Of a stretch of 64,000 bases of DNA, positions 16,282 to 25,073 are shown one piece after another. The stretch comes from CAXWPM01 sp965206125. Its GTDB lineage: Bacteria > Acidobacteriota > Terriglobia > 20CM-2-55-15. The notes under the pieces were generated by a model. That model was not told the DNA's origin. It saw nothing but the letters and a program-made list of their open reading frames with translations, and made no database searches. The translations under genes and the position numbers were made by a program. Each line of letters opens with the position of its first letter. Positions within the stretch are counted from its first letter, which is position 1. The stretch is from NCBI GenBank assembly GCA_965206125.1, contig CBDBIN010000037.1, positions 62,001 through 126,000 on the forward strand, in the 5' to 3' direction.

Positions 16282-17195
16282 CACTATAGTGCTGGCACAG
16301 CGCGCGAGGTTCTGTTCAAGATGGGTGAGTTCGAGATCCGCGGCGTCACCCCGGGGTCCTACGATCTCATCGTAAGCCTCGGAGTCCAGACCTTCGTGTC
16401 GACGGGCGGAAGCGGACAGGCTTCAGTGTTCATCACAAGGTCATCGGTAAGGAGGGAACCGGAGGGCTTCCGGACGATTCACGCACCGGCCGGGTTGGCG
16501 GTGTCGTGCGAATCGACGTTGGGAACGCCGACGTCGAGAACATAACCGTCGCCCTCCAGGCCGGGGTCGACATCACAGGCCGCGTGAGCATCGATCGAGG
16601 GCCCCTTACTGCAGGGGATCCGGACGTGGGTCGCATTCGCGTATTCCTCAGACCGGAACCGGTGATTCCGCAACTGACCCCGGTTCCTTCCCGTACCGAC
16701 CCGGACGGAACGTTCACCGTTAGCGGAGTCATACCTTTTGAGTACCGCGTGCAGGTTACGGGACTGCCCAAGAATCACTATGTTCGGTCTGCTCGTCTCG
16801 GAGAAGCCGACGTCCTCAATGCCCTGCTTCGTCTGGACGGTCCGCCCCGAGGAACGCTGGAGGTCGTCATCGGAACGGATCCAGGGAGCCTCGACGCCAT
16901 CGTACGCGACGATCGTCAGAACCTCGTTCCGGGGGTGCGGGTGGTTCTGGTCCCGGATCCGGCACGGCGCGTGCGGTCCGACCTGTTTCGTGCCGTCAGA
17001 ACGGATGCGGACGGCCGGATTCACATGGAGGGCATCCCGCCGGGTGACTACACACTGTTCTCGTGGGAGGAAGTAGAAGAGGGCGCCTGGCAGGACCCGA
17101 ATTTCCTGAGCATCTATGAGCCGCTGGGGAAAACGGTTCGAATCGGGGAGAACGGAAGGGAGAACGTCGAACTGCGGTTGATTCCCTTCAGGTAG
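16282..17195 (+). pseudogene. Truncated and frameshifted carboxypeptidase-regulatory-like (Ig-fold) protein
   Basis: From 16282 one frame reads 'FKMGEFEIRGVTPGSYDLIVSL', a typical carboxypeptidase-regulatory repeat, but has no signal peptide or proper start. Between about 16400 and 16440 the homology moves to another frame, which continues '...IGKEGTGGLPDDSRTGRVGG' and on through two more repeats (DPDGTFTVSGVIPFEYRVQV and DADGRIHMEGIPPGDYTLFSW) to the TAG at 17195. The gene therefore lacks its N-terminus and carries a frameshift. Full-length relatives are secreted multi-domain proteins of Acidobacteria-like genomes. A translatable downstream part begins at GTG 16506 (229 residues), but expression is doubtful. 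Confidence 0.65.
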
Positions 17196-17197
17196 CG

Positions 17198-18871
17198 CTA
17201 GCGTTCAGGTCCACTGGTCACTTCCGGCAGCACCTGGGCATCTGCTTCCTTCGTAAAATCAATCCCCAGCAAGGCCGCGAGCGTAGGCGCGATATCGATC
17301 GGACTGGCGTCCCTGACGATACGTGACGGTTCGATGCCTCGGCCCACAAAGATCATCGGGACATGGCGGTCGTATTCCCACGAGGAACCGTGCCGCGCTC
17401 GATCCTCAGTGGAACTGTAGTAGGAAAACTTCTTCGGCAGGGCCAGCAAGTCGGCAGTCCGCGAGGGATACAGCGAGTTCTCGAAATAGGGCCGATGCGG
17501 GTGGTCCGGACCGGACCGGGCCCCTAGATCGGTGCGCCGGAAGACGGCTTCGATTTCCCCTGTGGACATGAGGGTATCGACGATGACGTCTTCGACCTCT
17601 TTCTGCTCCAGGCCGTGCTGAGCAATGACCGCGGGGTTCAAGTACCAGGTCTCGTCGTCCATGTAGGCGATGAAGTCCGAGGCGCCGGTGAAACGCTCAC
17701 CGAGCGCGTCCTCGACCGCCCCTCGCAGCGCAACCTCGTCGATCCGGACCGCGGATTCGCCTCGGGCAACGGTTCTCTCGACGAGCGGCGCTATCCCGTG
17801 GTCGGCCGTCACGACTATCAACACGTCTTCTCGTCGGATGTGTTCGAACACCGCATCGAACAATTGACCGAGGATTCCGTCTAGCCGCAGAATCTGATCC
17901 AGCGCTTCCTGGCTAGCCGGACCGTACTGATGTCCGACCGTGTCGGTCCCGGAAAAACCGATTCCGAGAATGTCGGTCGTCTCGTCCGATCCCATTTCGT
18001 AGGCCGCGAGCACTTCCAGAGCCACGTCCAGCGTCAGCGTGTCGATGAAGGGAGTGTCCTCCAGATACTCGTAGTAGGCTGCTGGCTCTGCCGGAAACAT
18101 GTGAGGAAACGTGCGATCGGTCGGCGTCCGCTCGCCAGCGACGTCGTCCGCCCCGGCGTAGGTTTCGTAAAGCTCAGCTTCTTGGGCCCGGGTCCAGGTC
18201 CCCCCTAGCCATGCGTCGGATCGTCCGCTCCCATTCCAGCGCTCGAGCCAGGTGGGCGCCTCATCGGTGTAATAACTCGTCGTGATAAATCGCCCCTGCT
18301 CGTACCAATAGGCGGCGTCGCCCCGCCGGCCCGCGAGCATGATGGCCGATCGAGGTTTCTTGGAAACGGCGACGACCCTCGAACCGGGGGACTCGACCTT
18401 GAGCACGTCCCCAAGGGTGAAGCCGTCCAGACGTGCCGGCGAGGCCGAATCCCCAGGTCCGCCAACTGGCGGGTAAAGAGGATCGTCGATAACCCGCACT
18501 TTCTCTCCCAGGAAGCGGTCGAACCAATCGTTGTCGATGATCCCGGAGTGAGACGGATGTCTCCCGGTTGCGACGACCGCATGACCGGGACCGGTGTTGG
18601 TCGTCGCGTGCCGGTAGTACGCGTTCGTGTAAAGCGCTCCTTCGTCCAGCAGGTGTTTCAATCCGCCATCGAACAGTTCACCGTAGCGATCGATGTAATC
18701 CCACACGAATTGGTCGATGACGAGGAGCAGGATCAGACGCGGTCGCTCCGAAGGCACACTCTCCGTAGGCGTGGTGCCTCCACAGCCGTATAGGCAGACC
18801 GTCAGGATGCTACAGAGCGCGGCAGGTGTCCGGGATATCGCTGTTCGACCTAGTATCGCGGCCCGAGTCAT
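17198..18871 (-). CDS. Alkaline-phosphatase-superfamily lipoprotein (PafA-like phosphatase/phosphodiesterase)
   Basis: The 557-residue protein has a lipoprotein signal ending in CLYGC. Its core shows the alkaline phosphatase metal sites: 'LLLVIDQFVWDYIDRY' (metal Asp), nucleophile Thr in 'HATTNTGPGHAVVATGRHPSHSGIIDNDWFDR', 'GFSGTDTVGHQYGP' (Asp and His ligands) and 'LIVVTADHGIAPLVE' (Asp-His). The Thr nucleophile and the 'DNDWFDR' block match PafA-type phosphate-irrepressible phosphatases rather than classical PhoA. It would release phosphate from organic monoesters in the periplasm. It diverges from another phosphodiesterase-like lipoprotein with 47 bases between their starts, so both may share control. 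Confidence 0.88.
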   Translation of the reverse strand: MTRAAILGRTAISRTPAALCSILTVCLYGCGGTTPTESVPSERPRLILLLVIDQFVWDYIDRYGELFDGGLKHLLDEGALYTNAYYRHATTNTGPGHAVVATGRHPSHSGIIDNDWFDRFLGEKVRVIDDPLYPPVGGPGDSASPARLDGFTLGDVLKVESPGSRVVAVSKKPRSAIMLAGRRGDAAYWYEQGRFITTSYYTDEAPTWLERWNGSGRSDAWLGGTWTRAQEAELYETYAGADDVAGERTPTDRTFPHMFPAEPAAYYEYLEDTPFIDTLTLDVALEVLAAYEMGSDETTDILGIGFSGTDTVGHQYGPASQEALDQILRLDGILGQLFDAVFEHIRREDVLIVVTADHGIAPLVERTVARGESAVRIDEVALRGAVEDALGERFTGASDFIAYMDDETWYLNPAVIAQHGLEQKEVEDVIVDTLMSTGEIEAVFRRTDLGARSGPDHPHRPYFENSLYPSRTADLLALPKKFSYYSSTEDRARHGSSWEYDRHVPMIFVGRGIEPSRIVRDASPIDIAPTLAALLGIDFTKEADAQVLPEVTSGPER

Positions 18872-18918
18872 TCCCGGATCTTATCAGAGCATCTTGCCTG
18901 GGATATCATCCCTATCCT

Positions 18919-20304
18919 GTGACCGATCGATTACAGCGTTCCAAACCCTTCGGATGGCGGAGCGTCGGTATGCTGGCGTCTGCCGTCTGCCTGGCTCTGT
19001 TGACCGCGGGGTGTGGGCCGGCCGGAGAGTCCCCGCCAGCGGATCACGTCGTCCTGATTTCGATCGACGGGCTACTGCCCGAGTACATCCGCGACCCGGG
19101 GGCGTACGGACTGGAACTGCCCGCAATTTCCCGCCTCCGCGTTGCGGGCAGCCACGCCGATGCCGTCATCGGGCAGTACCCTTCCGATACCTACCCGTCG
19201 CACGCTTCGATCGTCACGGGTGTGACGCCCGCTCTTCACGGCATCGTCGCCAACCGGATACTGGGGCCCGACGGCGACCAGTCGCGCTGGTTTCGTGAGA
19301 CGTCTCATTTTCGGTCGCCTCCCATCTGGCGTATCGCCAAAGAGTACGGGCTGACGACCGCAGTCGTGACATGGCCGGTAACCATCGGAGGCAACATCGA
19401 CTACCTGCTGCCCGAAACAGGAGCGCCGCCGCCTGGGCGGCCGTGGCCCAGCCATCTGCCGACTGTGTCTAGCCAAGGACTAGCCGAGTTCGTGTTCACG
19501 AAGATGGGTATCGGCCTGGAAACTCCGATCACCCCGCAACTCGTGGACGCGTTTTCGAGCGAGGCGGCCGGGCACATCATCGCCACATACAAGCCGTCCT
19601 TGTTGTTGGTCCACCTTTTCGCAACAGACTCCGCACAGCACGCTGGAGGGAAGCACTCGTTGGAATCGCTGGATGCGTTCCGAGCGGTCGATGAACATAT
19701 CGAAAGGATCGTCACGGCCGTCCATGACGCGGGTATCGGCGAACGGACGACCGTCGTCATCACGGGCGATCATGGTTTCTCGAACATCGACGGTGCCGTG
19801 CGTCCGAATGTCCTGCTGCGCCGAGCCGGACTGATCGAGACCGACAGGGAGGGGAACATCGTTTCCTGGAGAGCCATCGCCCACGGAGGGGCTATCGTCA
19901 CCGCTCAACCGAACGATACGGAAGCGGAGACGGCAGCCAGGATGGCGCTGTCCGACTGGGATGAAGTCCCGCTTCGCATCGTGGAGCGGACAGAGCTGGA
20001 CGCGCTCGGTGCAAACCCGCGTGCCGTATTCTTCGTGGAGCCCGCCGAGGGCTATGCGCTGGATGTCGGCTGGACGGGCGAGGCCGTCGTCGTCCCGGCC
20101 GCCGGCGGCGGCGCACACGGCTTTCTGCCGGCACAACGTGGAATGCCGACCGGGCTGATATTCTCCGGGGCGGGGATTCGGGCGGGAGGCACGCTCGGAA
20201 CCGTACGGCAGGTCGACATCGCTCCCACTATCGCCTATCTGCTCGGTTTTGAAATGTCCGGCATCCAGGGAAAGGTCCTGGAGGGCGCGCTCGGAAACCG
20301 CTGA
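18919..20304 (+). CDS. Type I phosphodiesterase/nucleotide pyrophosphatase lipoprotein
   Basis: The GTG at 18919 was chosen because it gives a complete lipoprotein signal (VTDRLQRSKPFGWRS, hydrophobic core, lipobox LTAGC); the longer frame from 18826 would overlap the divergent gene. The 461-residue product has 'VVLISIDGLLPEYI', nucleophile Thr in 'YPSDTYPSHASIVTGVTPALHGIVAN', 'HLFATDSAQHAGG' and 'VVITGDHGFSNI', all metal-site motifs of the NPP/ENPP group. It would hydrolyse nucleotide or other phosphodiesters in the envelope. It is six bases upstream of the Ppx/GppA gene, probably co-transcribed. Confidence 0.87.
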   Translation: MTDRLQRSKPFGWRSVGMLASAVCLALLTAGCGPAGESPPADHVVLISIDGLLPEYIRDPGAYGLELPAISRLRVAGSHADAVIGQYPSDTYPSHASIVTGVTPALHGIVANRILGPDGDQSRWFRETSHFRSPPIWRIAKEYGLTTAVVTWPVTIGGNIDYLLPETGAPPPGRPWPSHLPTVSSQGLAEFVFTKMGIGLETPITPQLVDAFSSEAAGHIIATYKPSLLLVHLFATDSAQHAGGKHSLESLDAFRAVDEHIERIVTAVHDAGIGERTTVVITGDHGFSNIDGAVRPNVLLRRAGLIETDREGNIVSWRAIAHGGAIVTAQPNDTEAETAARMALSDWDEVPLRIVERTELDALGANPRAVFFVEPAEGYALDVGWTGEAVVVPAAGGGAHGFLPAQRGMPTGLIFSGAGIRAGGTLGTVRQVDIAPTIAYLLGFEMSGIQGKVLEGALGNR

Positions 20305-20310
20305 GGTCCT

Positions 20311-21249
20311 GTGACCGCACTGGCAGCCATCGACATCGGAACAAACGCCATCCGCATGGTCATCAGCGACGTCGACATCGAGGGAAACGCGGTGGTGTTC
20401 GAGGCCGTCCGCGAACCGATCCGTCTCGGTCGAGAAGTATTTGCGACAGGAGAGATGAGCGAGGACGTGATCTTCCGCACCATCGACGCTTTCGTCAAGT
20501 TCCGGAAGCTCATCCAGAAAGGTGCGGTCTCCGACACCCGGGCCGTCGCGACAAGCGCCGTTCGGGAAGCTCGAAACAGAGAGACGCTTGTCGATCGCGT
20601 CTTCGATGCAAGCGGCATCGCGATCGAGGTCATCAGCGCAGCGGAAGAGGCCCGGTTGATCCACATTGCCGTCTCCCACACGATGGATTTCGGGGACCGG
20701 CTCGCGATGCTGGTCGACATCGGCGGCGGTAGTGTTGAGGTCACCGTGGCGACCCAGGACGTCATCGTGCTGACCGAGAGCTACAAGATGGGCAGCGTGC
20801 GGCTGATCGGGAAGTTCCATGAGGACGGGAAAGAGTTCGACCGGATGGTAGTCGATCATATCGACGCCACACGCCGACGGATAGAGAGAGAGATCGGCCA
20901 GCGGGAGATCGAATGTTGTTTCGGAACAGGAGGCAGCATCGAGAGCCTTGGCGAGCTGCGCCGAACGCTCTATGGGAGGAGCAGCAGCACGAAGCTCGGT
21001 GCAGACGAGCTGGCCCGGTTGGTCAAGGACCTGGAAGCCCTGACGAACGAGCAACGCATCGAAGAACTCGGGCTGCGGGCAGACCGGGCGGACGTGATCG
21101 TACCGGCCGCGATCATCCTGAAGGCCATCGTCGACCGGACCGGTATAGACGAGATACAGATTCCTCATGTCGGCCTGAAGGAAGGCGTTCTGCTCGACCT
21201 GGCGACGAGAGTGATCGACGCTCAGCTCCCGAGCGACGGCGAGATCTGA
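20311..21249 (+). CDS. Ppx/GppA family exopolyphosphatase/ppGpp phosphohydrolase
   Basis: The GTG start gives 312 residues, the size of short Ppx/GppA proteins that consist only of the two actin-like domains. The phosphate-binding loops are visible: 'AAIDIGTNAIRMVI' at the N-terminus, 'AEEARLIH', 'LVDIGGGSVEVTV' and 'FGTGGSIESLGEL'. It should remove phosphate from polyphosphate or pppGpp in the cytoplasm. It follows the nucleotide pyrophosphatase gene by six bases, grouping three phosphate-ester hydrolases here (with the divergent PafA-like gene). No C-terminal HD domain is present. Confidence 0.88.
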   Translation: MTALAAIDIGTNAIRMVISDVDIEGNAVVFEAVREPIRLGREVFATGEMSEDVIFRTIDAFVKFRKLIQKGAVSDTRAVATSAVREARNRETLVDRVFDASGIAIEVISAAEEARLIHIAVSHTMDFGDRLAMLVDIGGGSVEVTVATQDVIVLTESYKMGSVRLIGKFHEDGKEFDRMVVDHIDATRRRIEREIGQREIECCFGTGGSIESLGELRRTLYGRSSSTKLGADELARLVKDLEALTNEQRIEELGLRADRADVIVPAAIILKAIVDRTGIDEIQIPHVGLKEGVLLDLATRVIDAQLPSDGEI

Positions 21250-21316
21250 CGCCGGGGATCGACCTTGCGAAAGCGCGGTGGCCGCCTCTTTTTACGTTCG
21301 TTGACCCCCATTTTGA

Positions 21317-21354
21317 TTGACGTCAGTGCCGATCCAACTTATTAAGTAAGGATG
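21317..21354 (+). promoter_or_regulatory. Near-consensus promoter ending six bases before an ATG (leaderless candidate)
   Basis: TTGACG (21317-21322), a 17-base spacer and TATTAA (21340-21345) form a good sigma-70-type promoter. The ATG of the TPR protein begins at 21352, seven bases after the -10 box, where transcription would start. GTAAGG lies inside that gap but would not be in the RNA. Confidence 0.55.
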
Positions 21355-22383
21355 GTTTATTTCTTCATGGCCCTTTTGTTTGTCCAAGGACCCCCGCGAA
21401 CAACCCCGTTCGAAATCCAGCGTGATCAGATCCTGCCCGGAGCTGTACGTCAGAGCGTCATCGGCGGCCTTCCGCTGGAAGGGCAGATCATCTGGGAGGC
21501 CGGTGCCGAACCGGCACTGGTCGACGTCGAGTTGCGCGGTTCGGACGAGACTACGGTGATCGGTAGCATGCAGGCGACCACCAACGGCCGGTTTCGTTTC
21601 AACGGTGTGCGGTACGGCGTATATTGGATTGTGATCGAAAGCGAGCGCTTTAACTACGTCCGGCAACGCTTGCTCGTGGACACGTCCACGTTCGGGATGA
21701 TCCAGGTGTCCGTCTCGCTGTTCCCGAGGACCCTCGAGATCGGTGGCGATCCGGTCGTCGATCTGGCAGCGCTGCGCGCGGATATACCGGAGGAGGCCCT
21801 GGAAAAGCTCGAGGATGCCCTCGTGGAATTTCAGAAGGAGAACGAGAACAGGGGGATCGACCGCCTGAACGAGGCCCTGGAAATCGCCGCTGATTTCTAC
21901 GATGCGCACCTCGAACTCGGGTTTGCCCACCAACGGGCGGGCCGGTTTGCGGATGCGATCGCCTCGCTGCAAAGGGCCGTGGAGCTCAACCCGTCATCGA
22001 GGGACGGCCTGAGCTGGTTGGGGCGGCTGTATTACGAGTCCGACCGATTCCAGGACGCCGTGGAGTCTTTGTGGAAACGGATCGAGCTGGGAGCGGCGAC
22101 TGGCGACGATAACTTCTACATCGGATCGTCCTACTACAAGCTGGGCGCTTTCGGGGAAGCCGAGGACAACCTGTTGCGCTCGGTGTCGATATCGTCCGAG
22201 ATGGCCGGCCCCGCGCGACTCCAGCTCTTCAACGTATACATGCGGTCCAGACAGCCCTTCCAGGCACTCGAACAGATGGACGCGTTTGTTGCCGAGAACC
22301 CGGACGACCCCAACCTCGAGGCGTATCAAAAGCGGGCCGACGACGTACGTGCGATGCTGAATCAGGGTCCGCCGGAAGGGTAG
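21352..22383 (+). CDS. TPR protein with N-terminal carboxypeptidase-regulatory-like domain
   Basis: The 343-residue protein starts with a short hydrophobic stretch (MVYFFMALLFV) that may be a weak signal peptide. Residues 40-130 look like a beta-sandwich regulatory domain ('GSMQATTNGRFRFNGVRYGVYWIVIESERF'). From about residue 145 there are TPR units, seen in 'DAHLELGFAHQRAGRFADAI', 'DGLSWLGRLYYESDRFQDAV' and 'YIGSSYYKLGAFGEAEDNL'. A protein-interaction role in the envelope is likely, with no enzymatic motif. Promoter placement suggests an alternative start at ATG 21367 is unlikely. Confidence 0.8.
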   Translation: MVYFFMALLFVQGPPRTTPFEIQRDQILPGAVRQSVIGGLPLEGQIIWEAGAEPALVDVELRGSDETTVIGSMQATTNGRFRFNGVRYGVYWIVIESERFNYVRQRLLVDTSTFGMIQVSVSLFPRTLEIGGDPVVDLAALRADIPEEALEKLEDALVEFQKENENRGIDRLNEALEIAADFYDAHLELGFAHQRAGRFADAIASLQRAVELNPSSRDGLSWLGRLYYESDRFQDAVESLWKRIELGAATGDDNFYIGSSYYKLGAFGEAEDNLLRSVSISSEMAGPARLQLFNVYMRSRQPFQALEQMDAFVAENPDDPNLEAYQKRADDVRAMLNQGPPEG

Positions 22384-22389
22384 TCACGC

Positions 22390-22577
22390 CAGAACCGCGA
22401 GCGGTAGCGACCGGGTTCCCCGCCCACAGAACCGCGAGCGGTAGCGACCGGGTTCCCCGCCCACAGAACCGGAAGCGGTAGCGACCGGGTTCCCCGCCCA
22501 CAGACCCGGGAAGCCGTAGCGACGGGGTTCCCACGCGCCAGGGAACCGCGGACCGTAGCGACCAGGTGCCCCCAACA
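22390..22577. repeat. Tandem array of about five 37-38 bp units
   Basis: Units start at 22390, 22427, 22464, 22501 and 22539. The first two are identical, the third differs at one or two bases, and the last two are degenerate. The core is AGCGGTAGCGACCGGGTT. Copies abut without spacers. It follows the TPR gene and precedes the end of the convergent DinB gene. The same core occurs singly at 2956-3052 and 32826-32850. Confidence 0.85.
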
Positions 22578-22654
22578 CCAGAGCGCCCCGACAGTCGAGT
22601 CACACCAATCGCCTGAGCCTATGCCTCTTTACGGGGATAGCTTCATGGCACGCA

Positions 22655-23230
22655 CTATCCCACGGCATCCGAATTCGCGCCGGGACGGGCTCCTACCCAT
22701 GCGATGCCAACGTCGAGGGCTGAACGCAGACGATCCGCGAGCTGGGCCGTATGATGCTGAATATGCCGGATGTTGACGAACTGATGCTCCAACTTGGAAA
22801 CGTCATACCAGCTGAATCCACAGTCCTCGGCATGGAGGTCGAGCGCATCGACCGCGTCGTCGATCATCGCGTCGCAGACATTCCAGTACTCCAGGACCTG
22901 CGCCCGAGTGTACGGTTCAGGTATCAGCGGGAGATTGCTGCCCGGTAGCGGCGGCCCTGCGATCCCATCCGGGTGCTGCACATCGGCCTGGTGATGCTCC
23001 CAAGGCCGAAACTCGGCCTCGTTGGGCGAGATGTAAGCATGGCCGATGAACAGTGTGTGGTAGGCGAGTTGCCAAAACGCGTTGACGGGGGCCTTATCGA
23101 TCCAGACATCCTCGGGACACCGTTCGAGCGTCTCCCGCAACATCGCGAGGGCAGCATGATATTGGCTCTTCAACACCGACCGCAGTGTTCCCGTCGCGAT
23201 CGTACTCTCGTTCGATTCGATCTGACCCAT
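22655..23230 (-). CDS. DinB-family protein
   Basis: Taking ATG 23230 gives 191 residues (ATG 23257 is possible). The protein has the four-helix DinB/YfiT layout with metal-binding histidines in 'FWQLAYHTLFIGH' and 'VNIRHIQHHTAQLADRL'. DinB-fold proteins include thiol transferases (bacillithiol or mycothiol dependent) and many uncharacterised members. The neighbouring upstream gene is a methyltransferase on the same strand. No specific substrate can be given. Confidence 0.82.
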   Translation of the reverse strand: MGQIESNESTIATGTLRSVLKSQYHAALAMLRETLERCPEDVWIDKAPVNAFWQLAYHTLFIGHAYISPNEAEFRPWEHHQADVQHPDGIAGPPLPGSNLPLIPEPYTRAQVLEYWNVCDAMIDDAVDALDLHAEDCGFSWYDVSKLEHQFVNIRHIQHHTAQLADRLRSALDVGIAWVGARPGANSDAVG

Positions 23231-23295
23231 AGTGCGACTCCCAAACATTAAGGGCACCCGTCTGATGGGACAAGCACCCCGTCATATCGCTACGA

Positions 23296-24105
23296 CTATC
23301 GACCAACAATCCGGTGGCCCTTGGCGATGAATAGGCCGGCATCTTTCGCAACCCGGAAATGGCGCTTGCTGGCGATCTCTCCATCGATCAAGTCGACCAG
23401 GTGGTGTCGAACATCGGACCACAGGGAACGGCAGGACTCGATGTACTCAATCAAGGCGGCCGACTCGGTAACACGCAGTTCGTCCGGGTACTCCTTCTTC
23501 ATAACCTTCCGAAAGTGCCGGCTCAGACAGGCTCCCCCGTTGTCGAGGGAAAATGGTTGGCTGGTCAGTTGTAGACGGCGGGTCCCAGGCGCCACGCGTG
23601 ACACCAGTTCGTCTATCTCCCAAAGGTGTCTCTGCCCATTAGTGGCAGCGTAGAGTGTGCCATCGTCCTTCAAGACCCGTGTGAATTCGGACAGAGCGAA
23701 CTCCAGGTTCGGAACGTGATAGAGCATGTGATTGGCCAGGAGGGCGTCCATCGAATCACTTTCAAACGGAAGGGCCTCTGCATCACACACACAAAACTTG
23801 AGGTTCCTCCCGGACCGCCCGAGCGTTCGCATGGCTTGGGTCAACATCCCTTCCGACAGATCTGTCATTAAGACCCGCCATGAAGTTGGCGTCCGATGCT
23901 GATTGGTTCTCCAGAACCAGCCAGGCCCGCCACCTACCTCCAGAATAACGGCGCCCTCAGGCACGCTCAACTGGTCAAATAGCCAGTTGACGAAACCGGT
24001 GGGATTCACGCTGAATCTCTGATGAAGACGAACGCGAGCGTTCAGGTTAGTCGCGTCAGCGTACTGCTCACTTGGCGAAGCTTCTTCGGCTGAATGTCCG
24101 GTCAT
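23296..24105 (-). CDS. Class I SAM-dependent methyltransferase
   Basis: The 269-residue protein has motif I 'VILEVGGGPGWFWR', motif II-like 'LMTDLSEGMLTQAMR' and the post-II 'VCDAEALPFESDSMDALLANHMLYHV', followed by 'EFTRVLKDDGTLYAATNGQ'. This is a Methyltransf_11-type small-molecule methyltransferase. The substrate is unknown. It is 65 bases upstream of the DinB gene and could share its transcript. Confidence 0.88.
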   Translation of the reverse strand: MTGHSAEEASPSEQYADATNLNARVRLHQRFSVNPTGFVNWLFDQLSVPEGAVILEVGGGPGWFWRTNQHRTPTSWRVLMTDLSEGMLTQAMRTLGRSGRNLKFCVCDAEALPFESDSMDALLANHMLYHVPNLEFALSEFTRVLKDDGTLYAATNGQRHLWEIDELVSRVAPGTRRLQLTSQPFSLDNGGACLSRHFRKVMKKEYPDELRVTESAALIEYIESCRSLWSDVRHHLVDLIDGEIASKRHFRVAKDAGLFIAKGHRIVGR

Positions 24106-24433
24106 ATAGTCACCCGCAAAGGTCGCTGGTCGACCAGTTCGCCCTTCGAGCAGGCACGGCTCCCGGTTACAGCCAACTGCTTGGAACTATTCGATCGAAA
24201 GACCTGAGCCTTGGACAATTCCGCCATCGTATATGCGTTGACGGGATTATTGCGAGGAACGAAAGTGACATGCTGACCATCGCTCGTCAGGCTTGGCCGG
24301 GAGATTGAAGATGTCGGGCGGGCACAGGTCCCGCCCCTACACACGAAGAAAAGAGCTAAACCTGATCCCTGTTCCTGCCGATGAAGAACAGTGAAGCGGG
24401 GGACGCTACACCCCCGCCGCGAGGAGAGCGTGC
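24106..24433. other. Intergenic region without a convincing gene
   Basis: Two overlapping antiparallel frames of about 80 residues exist, but neither has a recognisable pattern or ribosome-binding site. The only structured element is the hairpin repeat at 24313. The right end (24419-24433) holds GAGGAG, the ribosome-binding site of the HD-GYP gene. Confidence 0.5.
24313..24344 (+). repeat. Hairpin repeat, copy A (stem GGGCGGG / loop CACAGGT)
   Basis: GGGCGGG-CACAGGT-CCCGCCC followed by CCTACAC. It shares its loop and tail with copy B (25032) and copy C (61055), while the stem bases change in a paired manner. Confidence 0.7.
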
Positions 24434-25027
24434 ATGTCGATTGCGTTGCAGGAGTTGGAAACCGACACGATTCTGATGAACAGCGGAGCGTTCGCGAATC
24501 TGCTGAGGATGCGGGACCGTTTCGTCGGCATTCACAGCGAACGGATTCGGTCCCTCAGCCGGAACGTCTGCGAGAGGTTGGATCTGTCCTGGACGGAAGG
24601 CCGGCTGATCGAAACCGCCGCACAGCTTCACGACCTCGGAACGATTGCAATCCCCGATCCGATCCTGCACAAGAATGGCATCCTCACCCCGGAAGAACGA
24701 ATCATTATGCAGGGACACGCTCAGTTTGGATATGAAGCCCTGGAGAAGGCGACCGAGTTCGCTCCAGTGGCCGAGATCGTGCGCCATCACCATGAGCGGT
24801 TCGACGGCACGGGCTATCCGGACGGTCTGGTCGGCGACGACATCCCTCTGGGCGCGAGAATAATCGGAGTCCTCGATGCCTATGATGCCATGACGAGCGA
24901 GCGCGTGTACCGACGGTCGAAAACGGACAGAGAAGCGGCCGAAGAGTTGATCCTCGGCAAGGGGACGCAGTTCGATCCAGCGGTGGTGGATGCGGTCCTG
25001 AAAACGATCCGGTTCGGCGTGCATTAG
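24434..25027 (+). CDS. Stand-alone HD-GYP domain phosphohydrolase
   Basis: The 197-residue protein is almost only the HD-GYP domain: 'AAQLHDLGTIAIPDPILHK' (HD pair), 'IIMQGHAQFGYEAL', 'IVRHHHERFDGTGYPDGL' (with the GYP signature) and 'IPLGARIIGVLDAYDAMTSERVYR'. All metal ligands expected for a c-di-GMP phosphodiesterase are present. There is no receiver or sensory domain, which is unusual because HD-GYP proteins usually carry one. GAGGAG lies seven bases before the ATG. It probably lowers cyclic dinucleotide levels in the cytoplasm. Confidence 0.88.
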   Translation: MSIALQELETDTILMNSGAFANLLRMRDRFVGIHSERIRSLSRNVCERLDLSWTEGRLIETAAQLHDLGTIAIPDPILHKNGILTPEERIIMQGHAQFGYEALEKATEFAPVAEIVRHHHERFDGTGYPDGLVGDDIPLGARIIGVLDAYDAMTSERVYRRSKTDREAAEELILGKGTQFDPAVVDAVLKTIRFGVH

Positions 25028-25031
25028 CCGA

Positions 25032-25060
25032 CGGGTGGCCACAGGTGCCACCCCTACACA
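25032..25060 (+). repeat. Hairpin repeat, copy B (stem GGGTGGC / loop CACAGGT)
   Basis: GGGTGGC-CACAGGT-GCCACCC followed by CTACACAC, immediately after the HD-GYP stop and before the end of the convergent NYN gene. Compared with copy A, two stem positions differ and both changes are compensated on the other arm. Confidence 0.7.
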
Positions 25061-25073
25061 CTTGAGCGAGAAT

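Noticed and set aside
19480..21168. 562-codon open frame on the - strand
   Set aside because: Antisense to the phosphodiesterase and Ppx/GppA genes, both of which show complete active-site motifs.
22390..22577. Possible CRISPR array
   Set aside because: Units abut directly, with no unique spacers, and no cas genes are near.
22229..22603. 124-codon open frame on the - strand with internal repeats
   Set aside because: Its repetitive protein is only the translation of the 37-base tandem DNA repeats.
24072..24344. Two antiparallel small frames (78 and 80 codons)
   Set aside because: They overlap each other and the methyltransferase start, lack ribosome-binding sites and end in the hairpin repeat.
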